Shown: piece after piece, positions 53,247-61,251 of the stretch
Layout: the number at the start of each line of letters is the position of its first letter
Numbering within the stretch: the first letter of the stretch is position 1
Source: Bin80 sp965116685
Lineage (GTDB): Bacteria; Bacteroidota; Rhodothermia; Rhodothermales; Bin80
NCBI GenBank assembly: GCA_965116685.1
Contig: OZ220707.1
Span: 3,224,001 to 3,288,000, forward strand
DNA length: 64,000 nt
Direction of reading: 5' to 3'
The notes under the pieces: model-generated
Told to the model about the DNA's origin: nothing
The model's database searches: none
Seen by the model: only the letters and a program-made list of their open reading frames with translations
Translations under genes and position numbers: made by a program

Positions 53247-54806
53247 ATGAATCAAGTTATTAGTATTGAACCGGCGAAAGGCTTCTTGGATCGATGTCTG
53301 AGGGGAATTGAGGTGGTCGGCAATAAGTTGCCAGATCCATCAATGCTTTTTCTATTGCTATTGATTGTAGTCTGGATCCTGAGTGCATTCTTATCGAATT
53401 TCTCCTTTTCTTCGGTCATTGATCCTCGCACCGACGCACCGCTGGTGATTAACAACTTGCTGACTGGCAGTGCAATCACTGACTTTATGAGTCGGATGGT
53501 TTCAATCTTCACCGGCTTTGCTCCGCTTGGCGTGGTGCTGGTTGCGATGCTTGGCGTGGGAGTGGCTGATGAGGCGGGATACTTCAATACGGGGATTAAA
53601 CTATTGTTGTCAAAAACCTCCGTAGGGTTTTTGACCCCGGTAGTCGTTTTGGTTGGGTTGTTGAGTCACAGTGCGGTGGATGCAGGGTATGTGCTGGTTA
53701 TTCCTTTGGGGGGCGTGATCTTTCAGGCGGCCGGCCGCCATCCCTTGGCTGGAATAGCCGCGGCTTTTGCAGGGGTTTCAGGTGGCTTTAGTGCTAATCC
53801 ACTACCATCTGCACTTGATCCGCTTCTGCAGGGGTTCACACAGCCGGCTGCCCAGATTCTAGATGCGGCCATTTTAGTCAACCCTCTCTGTAACTACTTT
53901 TTCACGATGGCTTCCAGTGGATTGATCATCGCTCTGGGGTGGTATATCACAGATCGTATAGTAGAGCCTCGTCTTCAGAGGAACACACCTGTAGACGAGG
54001 ATGCGGAGAAATCCGAGGGGATGGATCAGATTAGCAGGACAGAATTGAAGGCATTCTGGTGGGCTACGGGGATAATGCTGCTTGGAATTGTGGTGCTCAT
54101 TATGACTTTACTGCCATCTGGTTCTCCATTCAGGGATGCTAGCGGGTCATTGAATTCGTTTCAGGCACCCATTATGCAATCTATTGTGCCGCTCATTTTC
54201 CTGTTGTTTCTTGTCCCGGGGGTTGTATACGGGTATGTTGCCCGGGTCTTCAGATCGTCAAAGGATATGGTGGATGCAATGACAAAGGCGATGAACGGAA
54301 TGGCATACTACATTGTGATGGCCTTCTTTTGTGCACTTTTTGTTCATGCCTTTAGCTCATCAAATATTGGGGCGTTGCTGGCACTCAAGGGGGCGGCTGC
54401 ACTGCAGGCACTGGCGTTACCCGGCTCCATCACGATTGTAGGGATTATCCTGCTGACCGCGTTTGTGAACCTCTTTGTGGGATCTGCATCTGCAAAATGG
54501 GCACTCCTGGCACCAATATTTGTCCCTATGCTAATGCAGGTCGGAATTTCGCCGGATTTGACTCAGGCGGCCTATCGGGTTGGAGATTCTTCCTCCAATA
54601 TCGTCACCCCACTCATGCCGTACTTTCCCTTGGTGGTTGTCTATTGTCAGAAATATCTCAAGAAGACGGGAATCGGAACACTGACTTCCATCATGATTCC
54701 TTATTCGATCACGTTTCTGATTGTCTGGACAGCGTTTCTTGTTTTGTATTGGGTATTGGGGATTCCTTTGGGATTGGGAGCGTCCTATGTTTATCCACCG
54801 GTCTAA
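53247..54806 (+). CDS. AbgT-family transporter
   Basis: AbgT proteins (AbgT, MtrF) move p-aminobenzoyl-glutamate, and some export sulfonamides. The 519-residue product has the family's membrane-segment pattern: two reentrant-like hydrophobic parts, the motif LLSHSAVDAGYVLVIPLGG and FANPLPS-like FSANPLPSALDP, and a late segment FVGSASAKWALLAPIFVPM with PYFPLVVVY. The N-terminal cytoplasmic stretch and loop near 250 are hydrophilic. The gene stands alone; no aminobenzoyl-glutamate hydrolase (AbgA/AbgB) lies nearby. Confidence 0.92.
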   Translation: MNQVISIEPAKGFLDRCLRGIEVVGNKLPDPSMLFLLLLIVVWILSAFLSNFSFSSVIDPRTDAPLVINNLLTGSAITDFMSRMVSIFTGFAPLGVVLVAMLGVGVADEAGYFNTGIKLLLSKTSVGFLTPVVVLVGLLSHSAVDAGYVLVIPLGGVIFQAAGRHPLAGIAAAFAGVSGGFSANPLPSALDPLLQGFTQPAAQILDAAILVNPLCNYFFTMASSGLIIALGWYITDRIVEPRLQRNTPVDEDAEKSEGMDQISRTELKAFWWATGIMLLGIVVLIMTLLPSGSPFRDASGSLNSFQAPIMQSIVPLIFLLFLVPGVVYGYVARVFRSSKDMVDAMTKAMNGMAYYIVMAFFCALFVHAFSSSNIGALLALKGAAALQALALPGSITIVGIILLTAFVNLFVGSASAKWALLAPIFVPMLMQVGISPDLTQAAYRVGDSSSNIVTPLMPYFPLVVVYCQKYLKKTGIGTLTSIMIPYSITFLIVWTAFLVLYWVLGIPLGLGASYVYPPV

Positions 54807-54868
54807 TGTCTGTTGGATCAGAATTTGGGCGAATCATTTGTGGGATGTTCCGAGGATTCATGCGCTCA

Positions 54869-55546
54869 CTACTTCGGAGTCTCTTCCGGCGGTGATGTTT
54901 TTGTCAGTGTGGAGTCCATCGGGTCAATGAGTTCGAAGCGAACCGGTAGGCGCATTCGGATTCGTGCAGATTTGCCTAGATGTCGGCCAGGGATAAAGCG
55001 TGTTCGACGCAATGCTTGCACGGCAGCAGAATCAAGCAACGCATGCAAGGGCTGAGAAACCAGGATGTCACTTACTGTACCATTGGGATTGACGGTGAAT
55101 GTGAGCGTCACCTTGCCCTCAATCCCCTGAGCTATCGCTTTCTGAGGATAATCAATCAGAATATAGTATGCTCCCAGCCCACCTCGTATTTGTGGCATAA
55201 TTTCCGCATGATCCAGGACAGGAACAGCAGACGTTTTATAGGATGATGGTTGGGAGATTTCAGGAATCGTATCCTCTTGGACGATGATCTCATTGGGTAC
55301 AGAGGCGATAGCATCGGCACCGGCAGTGGATCCGATTGATTTTGTGACGGTAGTGGGGGGCAGGGATATTGTTTGTTCGGTTTCTGTACTGATGCCACGA
55401 GGCTTGAAATTCAGCCTCCATGGTTTTGGGGTAGGATCGAATTGTAGGGGAATCTTGAAGCACAGCGTAATGAGCACCAGGCTTACCGCGAGGGCAACCA
55501 TGAGGCGTAAATGATAGAATGCATTCTGAATCTGACTGGAACGCAT
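54869..55546 (-). CDS. TonB-domain energy transducer-like protein
   Basis: It has one N-terminal membrane segment (about 12-32), a proline-rich periplasmic stretch with PPTTVTKS, and a TonB C-terminal domain (about 135-215) with YPQKAIAQGIEGKVTLTFTVNPNGTVSDI and LRRTRFIPGR. The ATG at 55546 (MRSSQIQNAF, 225 residues) leaves 58 bases to the divergent gene; a start at 55603 would leave one base. No exbB or exbD is adjacent, so any transport role must rely on genes elsewhere. Confidence 0.85.
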   Translation of the reverse strand: MRSSQIQNAFYHLRLMVALAVSLVLITLCFKIPLQFDPTPKPWRLNFKPRGISTETEQTISLPPTTVTKSIGSTAGADAIASVPNEIIVQEDTIPEISQPSSYKTSAVPVLDHAEIMPQIRGGLGAYYILIDYPQKAIAQGIEGKVTLTFTVNPNGTVSDILVSQPLHALLDSAAVQALRRTRFIPGRHLGKSARIRMRLPVRFELIDPMDSTLTKTSPPEETPK

Positions 55547-55604
55547 GGGAGTGAAGTGCTCAATCCTCTGCAAAATGGTACTCAGCTGTACAAATAAGTT
55601 CATA

Positions 55605-56585
55605 ATGTCAGATCAACATAAAGCACTAATCTTGACGGCTCCAGGTAGATGTTCAATTGAGTGGAGAGAGTCTGTATCCATCGCAGACGGCCCCATCATG
55701 ATTGCGGTGGAGTATTCAGGGATTAACTACAAAGACGCATTAGCGGTTACGGGAACGGGCAAAATCGTGCGTGCGCCTTTTCCGTTTGTGCCAGGGATTG
55801 ATCTAGCAGGTACAGTCTTAAGATCTGAGTTTGACAGCTACGCGCCAGGAGATCGGGTCGTTCTGACCGGTGGTGGGCTTGGGGAGTCATACAGTGGAGG
55901 ATATTCGCAGTTGCAATCGGTTACATCCGAATATTTGTTGAAGCTTCCTGAAGGAATGAGTACACGCACATCTATGATATTGGGCACGGCAGGTCTCACG
56001 GCGATGTTGAGTGTAATGTCTCTGGAAGATCATCAGATTAAGAGCGGAGAGATTCTCGTTACGGGTGCATCGGGGGGTGTGGGGATGATCGCCGTCAAAT
56101 TACTCGCAAGTCTCGGATACACCGCGATAGCATCCTGTGACAGTTCACATTTATGGCATAAAATCTCAGGCTTGGGAGCATCGAAAACAATCGGCCGGAT
56201 CAAAGCCAGCCGACCACTTGAGCATGCTTTGTATGATGGTGTGATTGATGCTGCAGGGGGAAAGGTGTTGGCCGCAGCCCTAGCCCAAGTGAGGCGTCAT
56301 GGGTGTATCGCTACTTCTGGGAATGCAGCGGGTGCCGAGTTAACAACAACTGTATATCCATTCATCCTCCGCGGCGTGACGCTTGCCGGGATTGATTCAA
56401 ACACAGCATCTGTGCAGGACAGACTGACCGCTTGGCAGCGGTTGCACGCACTCATCTGCGAATACGAGGTTGACCAGCTTTCTATGGGAACAGTTGGTTT
56501 AGAGGATATAGAGAGTGTTTGCCGAGCTAAAATGCGGGGCAAGGCTCCCGGCAGGTTCTTAGTTGATCTCAACAGTAAAGGGTAA
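55605..56585 (+). CDS. AcuI/YhdH-type quinone oxidoreductase (acrylyl-CoA reductase family)
   Basis: AcuI-type enzymes reduce acrylyl-CoA with NADPH; the family also includes poorly defined quinone oxidoreductases. From ATG 55605 it has 326 residues. It is a zinc-less MDR with YSGINYKDALAVTG at the start, FVPGIDLAGTV, the nucleotide loop VTGASGGVGMIAV and the AcuI-typical HGCIATSGNAAG. The frame upstream to 55545 overlaps the TonB gene. A hairpin at 56624 follows the stop. Confidence 0.9.
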   Translation: MSDQHKALILTAPGRCSIEWRESVSIADGPIMIAVEYSGINYKDALAVTGTGKIVRAPFPFVPGIDLAGTVLRSEFDSYAPGDRVVLTGGGLGESYSGGYSQLQSVTSEYLLKLPEGMSTRTSMILGTAGLTAMLSVMSLEDHQIKSGEILVTGASGGVGMIAVKLLASLGYTAIASCDSSHLWHKISGLGASKTIGRIKASRPLEHALYDGVIDAAGGKVLAAALAQVRRHGCIATSGNAAGAELTTTVYPFILRGVTLAGIDSNTASVQDRLTAWQRLHALICEYEVDQLSMGTVGLEDIESVCRAKMRGKAPGRFLVDLNSKG

Positions 56586-56623
56586 CGGCTGCAGATTTCT
56601 CAAGAATGATATGTTGGATGACT

Positions 56624-56638
56624 CGTGAGGAACTCACG
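56624..56638. terminator. hairpin between convergent genes
   Basis: CGTGAG and CTCACG form a perfect 6-bp stem with a GAA loop. It lies 39 bases after the AcuI-like gene and 22 bases before the end of the DUF1801 gene. It could stop transcription from both sides, although no T-run follows. Confidence 0.35.
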
Positions 56639-56659
56639 CCTGAGTTAGGATAACGTTTC

Positions 56660-57037
56660 TTACCAGAAATTATTGTCTTCCCGCTGACTCACGTACGCGG
56701 TGCAGTATTCTGCCATCCTTCGAATTAAATCCTCCATAAGGGGCTCATTATAGGGGATCTGCAAGCTGTATTTCGTGGTTTTGTAATTTTCCAGTTCCTT
56801 TCGGAAAGGCTCCAGACATGCGCTGTGCGGTGAAAAATTCATGTGTGATTTATGCGCAGAGTAGGCAAACAGGAAGCGAGGTTCCACGAAGAAGGGGGTC
56901 CTCCATTTGATCACTTCCTGGGCATCAGGGGCAACACTGTGAAGAATTCTGCGAAGCTTATGCAGATGTGGTAATGCTTCACTTGGAGCCGCCAAGATAT
57001 ATTCCTCAACTGTAGTGGGTCTCTGTTTTTTTGCCAT
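56660..57037 (-). CDS. DUF1801 domain protein (iron-chaperone-like fold)
   Basis: The 125-residue product has the DUF1801 pattern: EYILAAPSEALPHLHKLRRILHSVAPDAQEVIKW, then MNFSPHSACLEPFRKEL and TKYSLQIPYNEPLMEDLIRR. Members include the Bacillus frataxin-like YdhG, but function is mostly unknown. No signal peptide. The next minus-strand gene (DUF2335) lies 272 bases upstream; that gap shows no clear feature. Confidence 0.85.
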   Translation of the reverse strand: MAKKQRPTTVEEYILAAPSEALPHLHKLRRILHSVAPDAQEVIKWRTPFFVEPRFLFAYSAHKSHMNFSPHSACLEPFRKELENYKTTKYSLQIPYNEPLMEDLIRRMAEYCTAYVSQREDNNFW

Positions 57038-57309
57038 GGGATGGGTTAGGAATGACAGATCGGTTTAGATATCTTCAGAATTTAAAGAATGATAATGCGA
57101 TGAAATTTGCCTTGAGTGATGTGGTACATCTCTCCTGATTTTAGGGCTATGCCTGTTCAGAGAAAACTGTAAAAATGGGAAACGAAGTCCGTGTTTGGTC
57201 AGATCAGATGGCGAAGACGGGTTCACAAAAACAGTATTCTCTGGGCTAACACTGGCGGGCGTGTTCCACAACGATCAAAGGAAAACGAATTTCGGTAAAC
57301 CTACAGACG

Positions 57310-57720
57310 CTAGTTCTTCTGATTGTTGTCTCTGTTTAGCAAGTCTCGTAGAGCAAAATTCAGAACTCCCCCAAATGCAAGTGGGATTGATAACCAGGCT
57401 GGACCAAATAGAAGCGCCGCTACAGCAGTTGCAATCATAGACAAGGACACGACCGTAGAAGTCATCAGTCTATGCCTGGCGATGTTTGTATCTTTTTCAA
57501 GTGCATTCCTCTGCAGGGATTGATCTTTTTCTAATAGGCCGATAATTCGATCAGCCATACCGGGCTGCACTTTCTCGTACTCAATCAATTCGGAAGAGGG
57601 AGGCAATAGCTCTCTGACCGGCATGATGTGAGGTATATTGGCAATATGCCCTACAACTTCCGAAGGTGTTTCCGGCTTCAGCCAGTGTGTGAATTCAGGG
57701 TTGTCTCCTGTGGTTGCCAT
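57310..57720 (-). CDS. DUF2335 membrane protein
   Basis: The 136-residue product matches DUF2335 by the motif YEKVQPGMADRIIGLLEKDQSLQRNALEKD before a pair of C-terminal membrane segments (about 88-125). Such small proteins of unknown role occur in phages and mobile regions as well as chromosomes. No phage genes are beside it here. Confidence 0.8.
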   Translation of the reverse strand: MATTGDNPEFTHWLKPETPSEVVGHIANIPHIMPVRELLPPSSELIEYEKVQPGMADRIIGLLEKDQSLQRNALEKDTNIARHRLMTSTVVSLSMIATAVAALLFGPAWLSIPLAFGGVLNFALRDLLNRDNNQKN

Positions 57721-58215
57721 GATTCGATAATCTTGTTGGTGTATTTAAGTAGTGTACATCTAGAAAATGCCTTTGTTTTGGGTCGGTTGGGGATGCCCCA
57801 ATCAGTCCAGATGAGCCATTTGCTTTTCTTCCCCCTTCATGAGCGGGTTGGCGCGTCGCAATCGTCTGCCTTGCTTGGCCAGACGCTTGAGACGCTTCCG
57901 TTGAACGCCAGGCTAACTGGCAAAAGTATAGCTATCCGTTTTAGTATGAAAGTACCTTAACTTGTAGAAAACAATGTGAAGATTACTCGGGGTATCCGTT
58001 TGGCTGTGTTCCAGGCAAAGCGCGGATGTATTCATGGGCCGACTGAAAATGATGGAGTTAAAAGGAGTCAATCGACTCGCTTCATGGTTGCAGGGTGTAC
58101 GCGATCTTGTACGTTGGGTTTTTTCATGGATGGAAATTTGACAATCTTCTTCTTAATTCACTCCAGGAAGACGATTCGAAGCCATTGAGTGTACACATAA
58201 TTCGTTCACCAGTCA
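57721..58215. other. 495-base gap without a clear gene
   Basis: No standard gene is supported between the DUF2335 protein and the GMC oxidoreductase. It holds two small hairpins, GCCAG/CTGGC at 57907-57921 and GAGTC/GACTC at 58065-58078. A 35-codon frame at 58034-58141 would encode a Trp-rich amphipathic peptide; see findings. The promoter of the GMC gene is presumably here but I cannot place it. Confidence 0.4.
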
Positions 58216-59913
58216 ATGAATTTTCAATCAAAAGAGCGGTTTGATGTGATCGTAGTTGGTTCCGGGATGTCTGGTGGATGGGCCATGATGGAGCTTTGTC
58301 GACTTGGCCTCAAGACATTGGTTTTGGAACGGGGGCGATCCGTCCAGCACCGTGAGGATTATATTACGGAGCATAAACATCCATGGGAATTACCACACCG
58401 GGGTAGAGTGCCTCCGGCTACGGCTCGGGAGCATTATCCGATACAACGCAAGACCTATGCATTCTCCGAGAGTACGCGTCATTTTTTTATGCGTGACTCA
58501 GAACATCCCTATGTTCAAGAAGAACCCTATACCTGGATCCAGGCGAATGTAGTCGGCGGTCGGTCATTAATGTGGGCACGACAGAGCTATCGACTCAGTC
58601 CCATGGATTTTCTGGCAAACCTTGAGGATGGACATGGAGTTGATTGGCCGATCCGATATGAAGACCTAGCGCCATGGTATGATCATGTGGAGAGAACGAT
58701 TGGCGTGAGCGGGCAGACAGAAGGTCTGCCTCATTTACCGGATGGGATTTTTCAGGCACCAATGGAGATGAATGCGGTGGAGCGGATGTTGAAAGCACGT
58801 ATAGAGACGCACTTCCCGGAACGAATGGTTACCATAGGAAGAACAGCGACACTCACGGAAGCAATAGGCAATCGCCTTGCCTGTCATTATTGTGGTCCAT
58901 GTGAACGAGGATGCTCCACCAGTTCCTACTACAGCACGGTGAGTGTTGCACTTCCTAAAGCACAGGCGACGGGGAACCTCACGCTTCAACCCGACAATCT
59001 GGTATGTCAAGTGAATTATGATGAGACGACTGGCCGGGCTACAGGCGTAGACGCGATTGATCAAAAAACGGGAAAGCGGAGGACATTCAATGCGCGAATC
59101 ATCTTTTTATGTGCATCCTCAATGAATACGGCACGCATTATGCTGCTCTCCAGTAGTCGCAGCTTCCCAAATGGGATCGCGAATACCAGTGGAGCCCTGG
59201 GACATTACCTCATGGACCATCATTATCATGTCGGGGCAAATGCCGTATTTGAGGGGTATGAGGATCGATATTATCAGGGGAACCGTCCCAATGGAATCTA
59301 CATCCCAAGGTTTCGGAACCTAGGGCCACAGACGCGCCATCCTGCATTTGTGCGTGGATATGGTTTTCAGGGTTCAGCGAGCCGACAGGGATGGGGGCGG
59401 GGACACAGCATGGCTGGCTTTGGAACAGAATTCAAGCATCGCCTTCGCAGACCAGGAAACTGGACTATGGGATTGGGTGGATTTGGAGAAACTCTGCCAC
59501 GCTATAATAACTATTGTGAGCTGGATGAAATCAAGCGGGATCAATGGGGGCTGCCCGTACTTCGGTTCCATGTAACCCGGGATGACAATGACCGGGCGAT
59601 GCGAAAGGATATGATGGAGACTGCTGCCGAGATGCTGGAAACCGCCGGCGCCCAAGAGGTTACCCCCTACGATACGTGGCAGGATGCTCCTGGTCTTGGG
59701 AATCATGAAATGGGAGCCGCCCGAATGGGGCGCGACCCTGAAACCAGTGTATTGAATGCATACAATCAGTGTCACGATGTCCCCAACCTGTTTGTGACCG
59801 ACGGTGCATGCATGACATCCTCAGCCTGCCAAAACCCCTCACTCACCTATATGGCTCTGACTGCACGTGCCTGTGACTATGCGGTGGGGCAATTGAAAAA
59901 GGGGCGATTGTAA
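58216..59913 (+). CDS. GMC-family FAD oxidoreductase
   Basis: GMC enzymes oxidise alcohols or sugars with FAD. The 565-residue product has the N-terminal dinucleotide fold (VIVVGSGMSGGWAM) with the ERG motif, VVGGRSLMWARQSYR, and the C-terminal substrate part with NPSLTYMALTARAC. A cysteine-rich segment, CHYCGPCERGC (about 221-231), resembles a group found in Bacteroidota gluconate- or glucose-type dehydrogenases. It is followed after 14 bases by a hydroxyacid dehydrogenase gene. No signal peptide is seen at the N-terminus, which starts NFQSKERFDVIVVG. Confidence 0.9.
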   Translation: MNFQSKERFDVIVVGSGMSGGWAMMELCRLGLKTLVLERGRSVQHREDYITEHKHPWELPHRGRVPPATAREHYPIQRKTYAFSESTRHFFMRDSEHPYVQEEPYTWIQANVVGGRSLMWARQSYRLSPMDFLANLEDGHGVDWPIRYEDLAPWYDHVERTIGVSGQTEGLPHLPDGIFQAPMEMNAVERMLKARIETHFPERMVTIGRTATLTEAIGNRLACHYCGPCERGCSTSSYYSTVSVALPKAQATGNLTLQPDNLVCQVNYDETTGRATGVDAIDQKTGKRRTFNARIIFLCASSMNTARIMLLSSSRSFPNGIANTSGALGHYLMDHHYHVGANAVFEGYEDRYYQGNRPNGIYIPRFRNLGPQTRHPAFVRGYGFQGSASRQGWGRGHSMAGFGTEFKHRLRRPGNWTMGLGGFGETLPRYNNYCELDEIKRDQWGLPVLRFHVTRDDNDRAMRKDMMETAAEMLETAGAQEVTPYDTWQDAPGLGNHEMGAARMGRDPETSVLNAYNQCHDVPNLFVTDGACMTSSACQNPSLTYMALTARACDYAVGQLKKGRL

Positions 59914-59927
59914 ATAAATCCTTGAAC

Positions 59928-60857
59928 ATGGCATCCGAACAAGTCATCACCTGTATGTTGTCGAAAGATGCGATGGCGCGTCTTCAGTGTCGTTATTCTG
60001 TCTCGGTGCGACATCTAAAAGCATTCATTTCCGATGAGGATCTGCGTGAGGCGCATGCAATTGTAACGACACCGTACGATCGGGTGGATGCCGTATTCCT
60101 TGATCGTGCGTCCAACCTCAAAATCATAGCGCAGTTTGGAGTCGGGATCGATAATATTGATCTTGAAGCGGCAGAGGCACGCGGGGTGGTCGTCACGCAT
60201 ACTCCCGGGGTTGTCGTATCCTCGACCGCTGAGCTGACTCTTGCGCTGATGCTGATGGTGACTCGCCGACTTAAAGAAGCGGCAGGAGTCCTTGGTCAGG
60301 GACCGGAAGCGATGCCACTTGGATTTGAACTCTCCGGTAAAACACTCGGCATCATTGGTATGGGACGGATCGGGGCTGCCGTTGCGCGCCGTGCACATGC
60401 ATTCGGGATGAAAATCTATTATGCCAATCGCAGGCGGGCCAATCCGACGATTGAGCGTGAAACCACCGCCGTGCGACGCGCACGGGAGGATCTGTTTGAG
60501 ATCAGCGATGTACTCTCATTGCATTGCGATCTCAATGCAGATAGCCGCCATTTGGTTCACACAGCTTCATTAGAGCGTATGAAAAGTTCTGCAGTCCTTA
60601 TCAATACAGCACGCGCTGAGGTCATTGATGAGGTTGCTTTGGCGCATGCCTTGACATCGGGACAGATCTGGGGAGCAGGATTGGATGTATTCAGTTCAGA
60701 TCTCCCCGAAGAGATCCGCCGCCATCCAAGGGTGGTATTGACCCCACACTCAGGAACAGCAACAATGCAAACACGTGACGCAATGTCGAATATGGTAGTT
60801 GATTCAATTACTGCCTGTCTAACACAAGATGATAGGATCCCGAATCGCAAGGTTTGA
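59928..60857 (+). CDS. D-2-hydroxyacid dehydrogenase (phosphoglycerate-dehydrogenase-like)
   Basis: From ATG 59928 it has 309 residues; a TTG at 59922 is also in frame. The NAD fold carries GMGRIGAAVARRA. The catalytic residues are in place: Arg in INTARAEVIDE, Glu in LPEEIRR, and His in LTPHSGTAT. The substrate is not readable; the neighbouring GMC enzyme suggests a sugar-acid or hydroxyacid path. Its end overlaps the next gene by 29 bases. Confidence 0.9.
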   Translation: MASEQVITCMLSKDAMARLQCRYSVSVRHLKAFISDEDLREAHAIVTTPYDRVDAVFLDRASNLKIIAQFGVGIDNIDLEAAEARGVVVTHTPGVVVSSTAELTLALMLMVTRRLKEAAGVLGQGPEAMPLGFELSGKTLGIIGMGRIGAAVARRAHAFGMKIYYANRRRANPTIERETTAVRRAREDLFEISDVLSLHCDLNADSRHLVHTASLERMKSSAVLINTARAEVIDEVALAHALTSGQIWGAGLDVFSSDLPEEIRRHPRVVLTPHSGTATMQTRDAMSNMVVDSITACLTQDDRIPNRKV

Positions 60858-61251
60858 AATATTGGTTTGTTGGCTTGTAATCCTTGGTATCCCGTCAGGA
60901 GTTACTTGGGGACAAACAGACACGCTGGATGTTGCGGATATTCTGGAATATCTTTCAGAGGGAAACGCAGAAGCGTTAGTCAGTTATGCAGAGGATTATT
61001 TGGATCTCGCATTGCTGGAGCAGCCCCGTCGCTATACCCGCTCCCAAGCGCTCTATGTTTTGGAAAAGTTCTTTCATGAATATTCACCTGATGGGTTTAG
61101 GCTTGACCACAGTATGACTCAGGGCGAAGAATGGTGGCTTACAGGATCTTACTCTTTACGCGATGAGCGTCAGGGTTTCCGCTTCTATCTGCGTTTCGGG
61201 GGAGTTTTTCCGGAGTACAGGCTCATGGCAATACAAGTGATCCGTTCCTGA
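60829..61251 (+). CDS. DUF4783 secreted protein
   Basis: The 140-residue product has a signal peptide to about residue 29 (GVTWGQ) and then the DUF4783 pattern: DILEYLSEGNAEALVSYAEDYLDL, YTRSQALYVLEKFFHEYSPDGFRLDHS and GSYSL. It is a small NTF2-like domain of unknown role, common in Bacteroidota. The start lies inside the previous gene. The TGA stop shares bases with the next ATG (ATGA), so the sensor gene is probably translated from the same message. Confidence 0.85.
   Translation: MIGSRIARFEILVCWLVILGIPSGVTWGQTDTLDVADILEYLSEGNAEALVSYAEDYLDLALLEQPRRYTRSQALYVLEKFFHEYSPDGFRLDHSMTQGEEWWLTGSYSLRDERQGFRFYLRFGGVFPEYRLMAIQVIRS

Noticed and set aside
57976..58188. 70-codon frame in the gap before the GMC gene
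   Set aside because: Irregular composition with no recognisable fold; starts with GTG and overlaps another frame that looks no worse.
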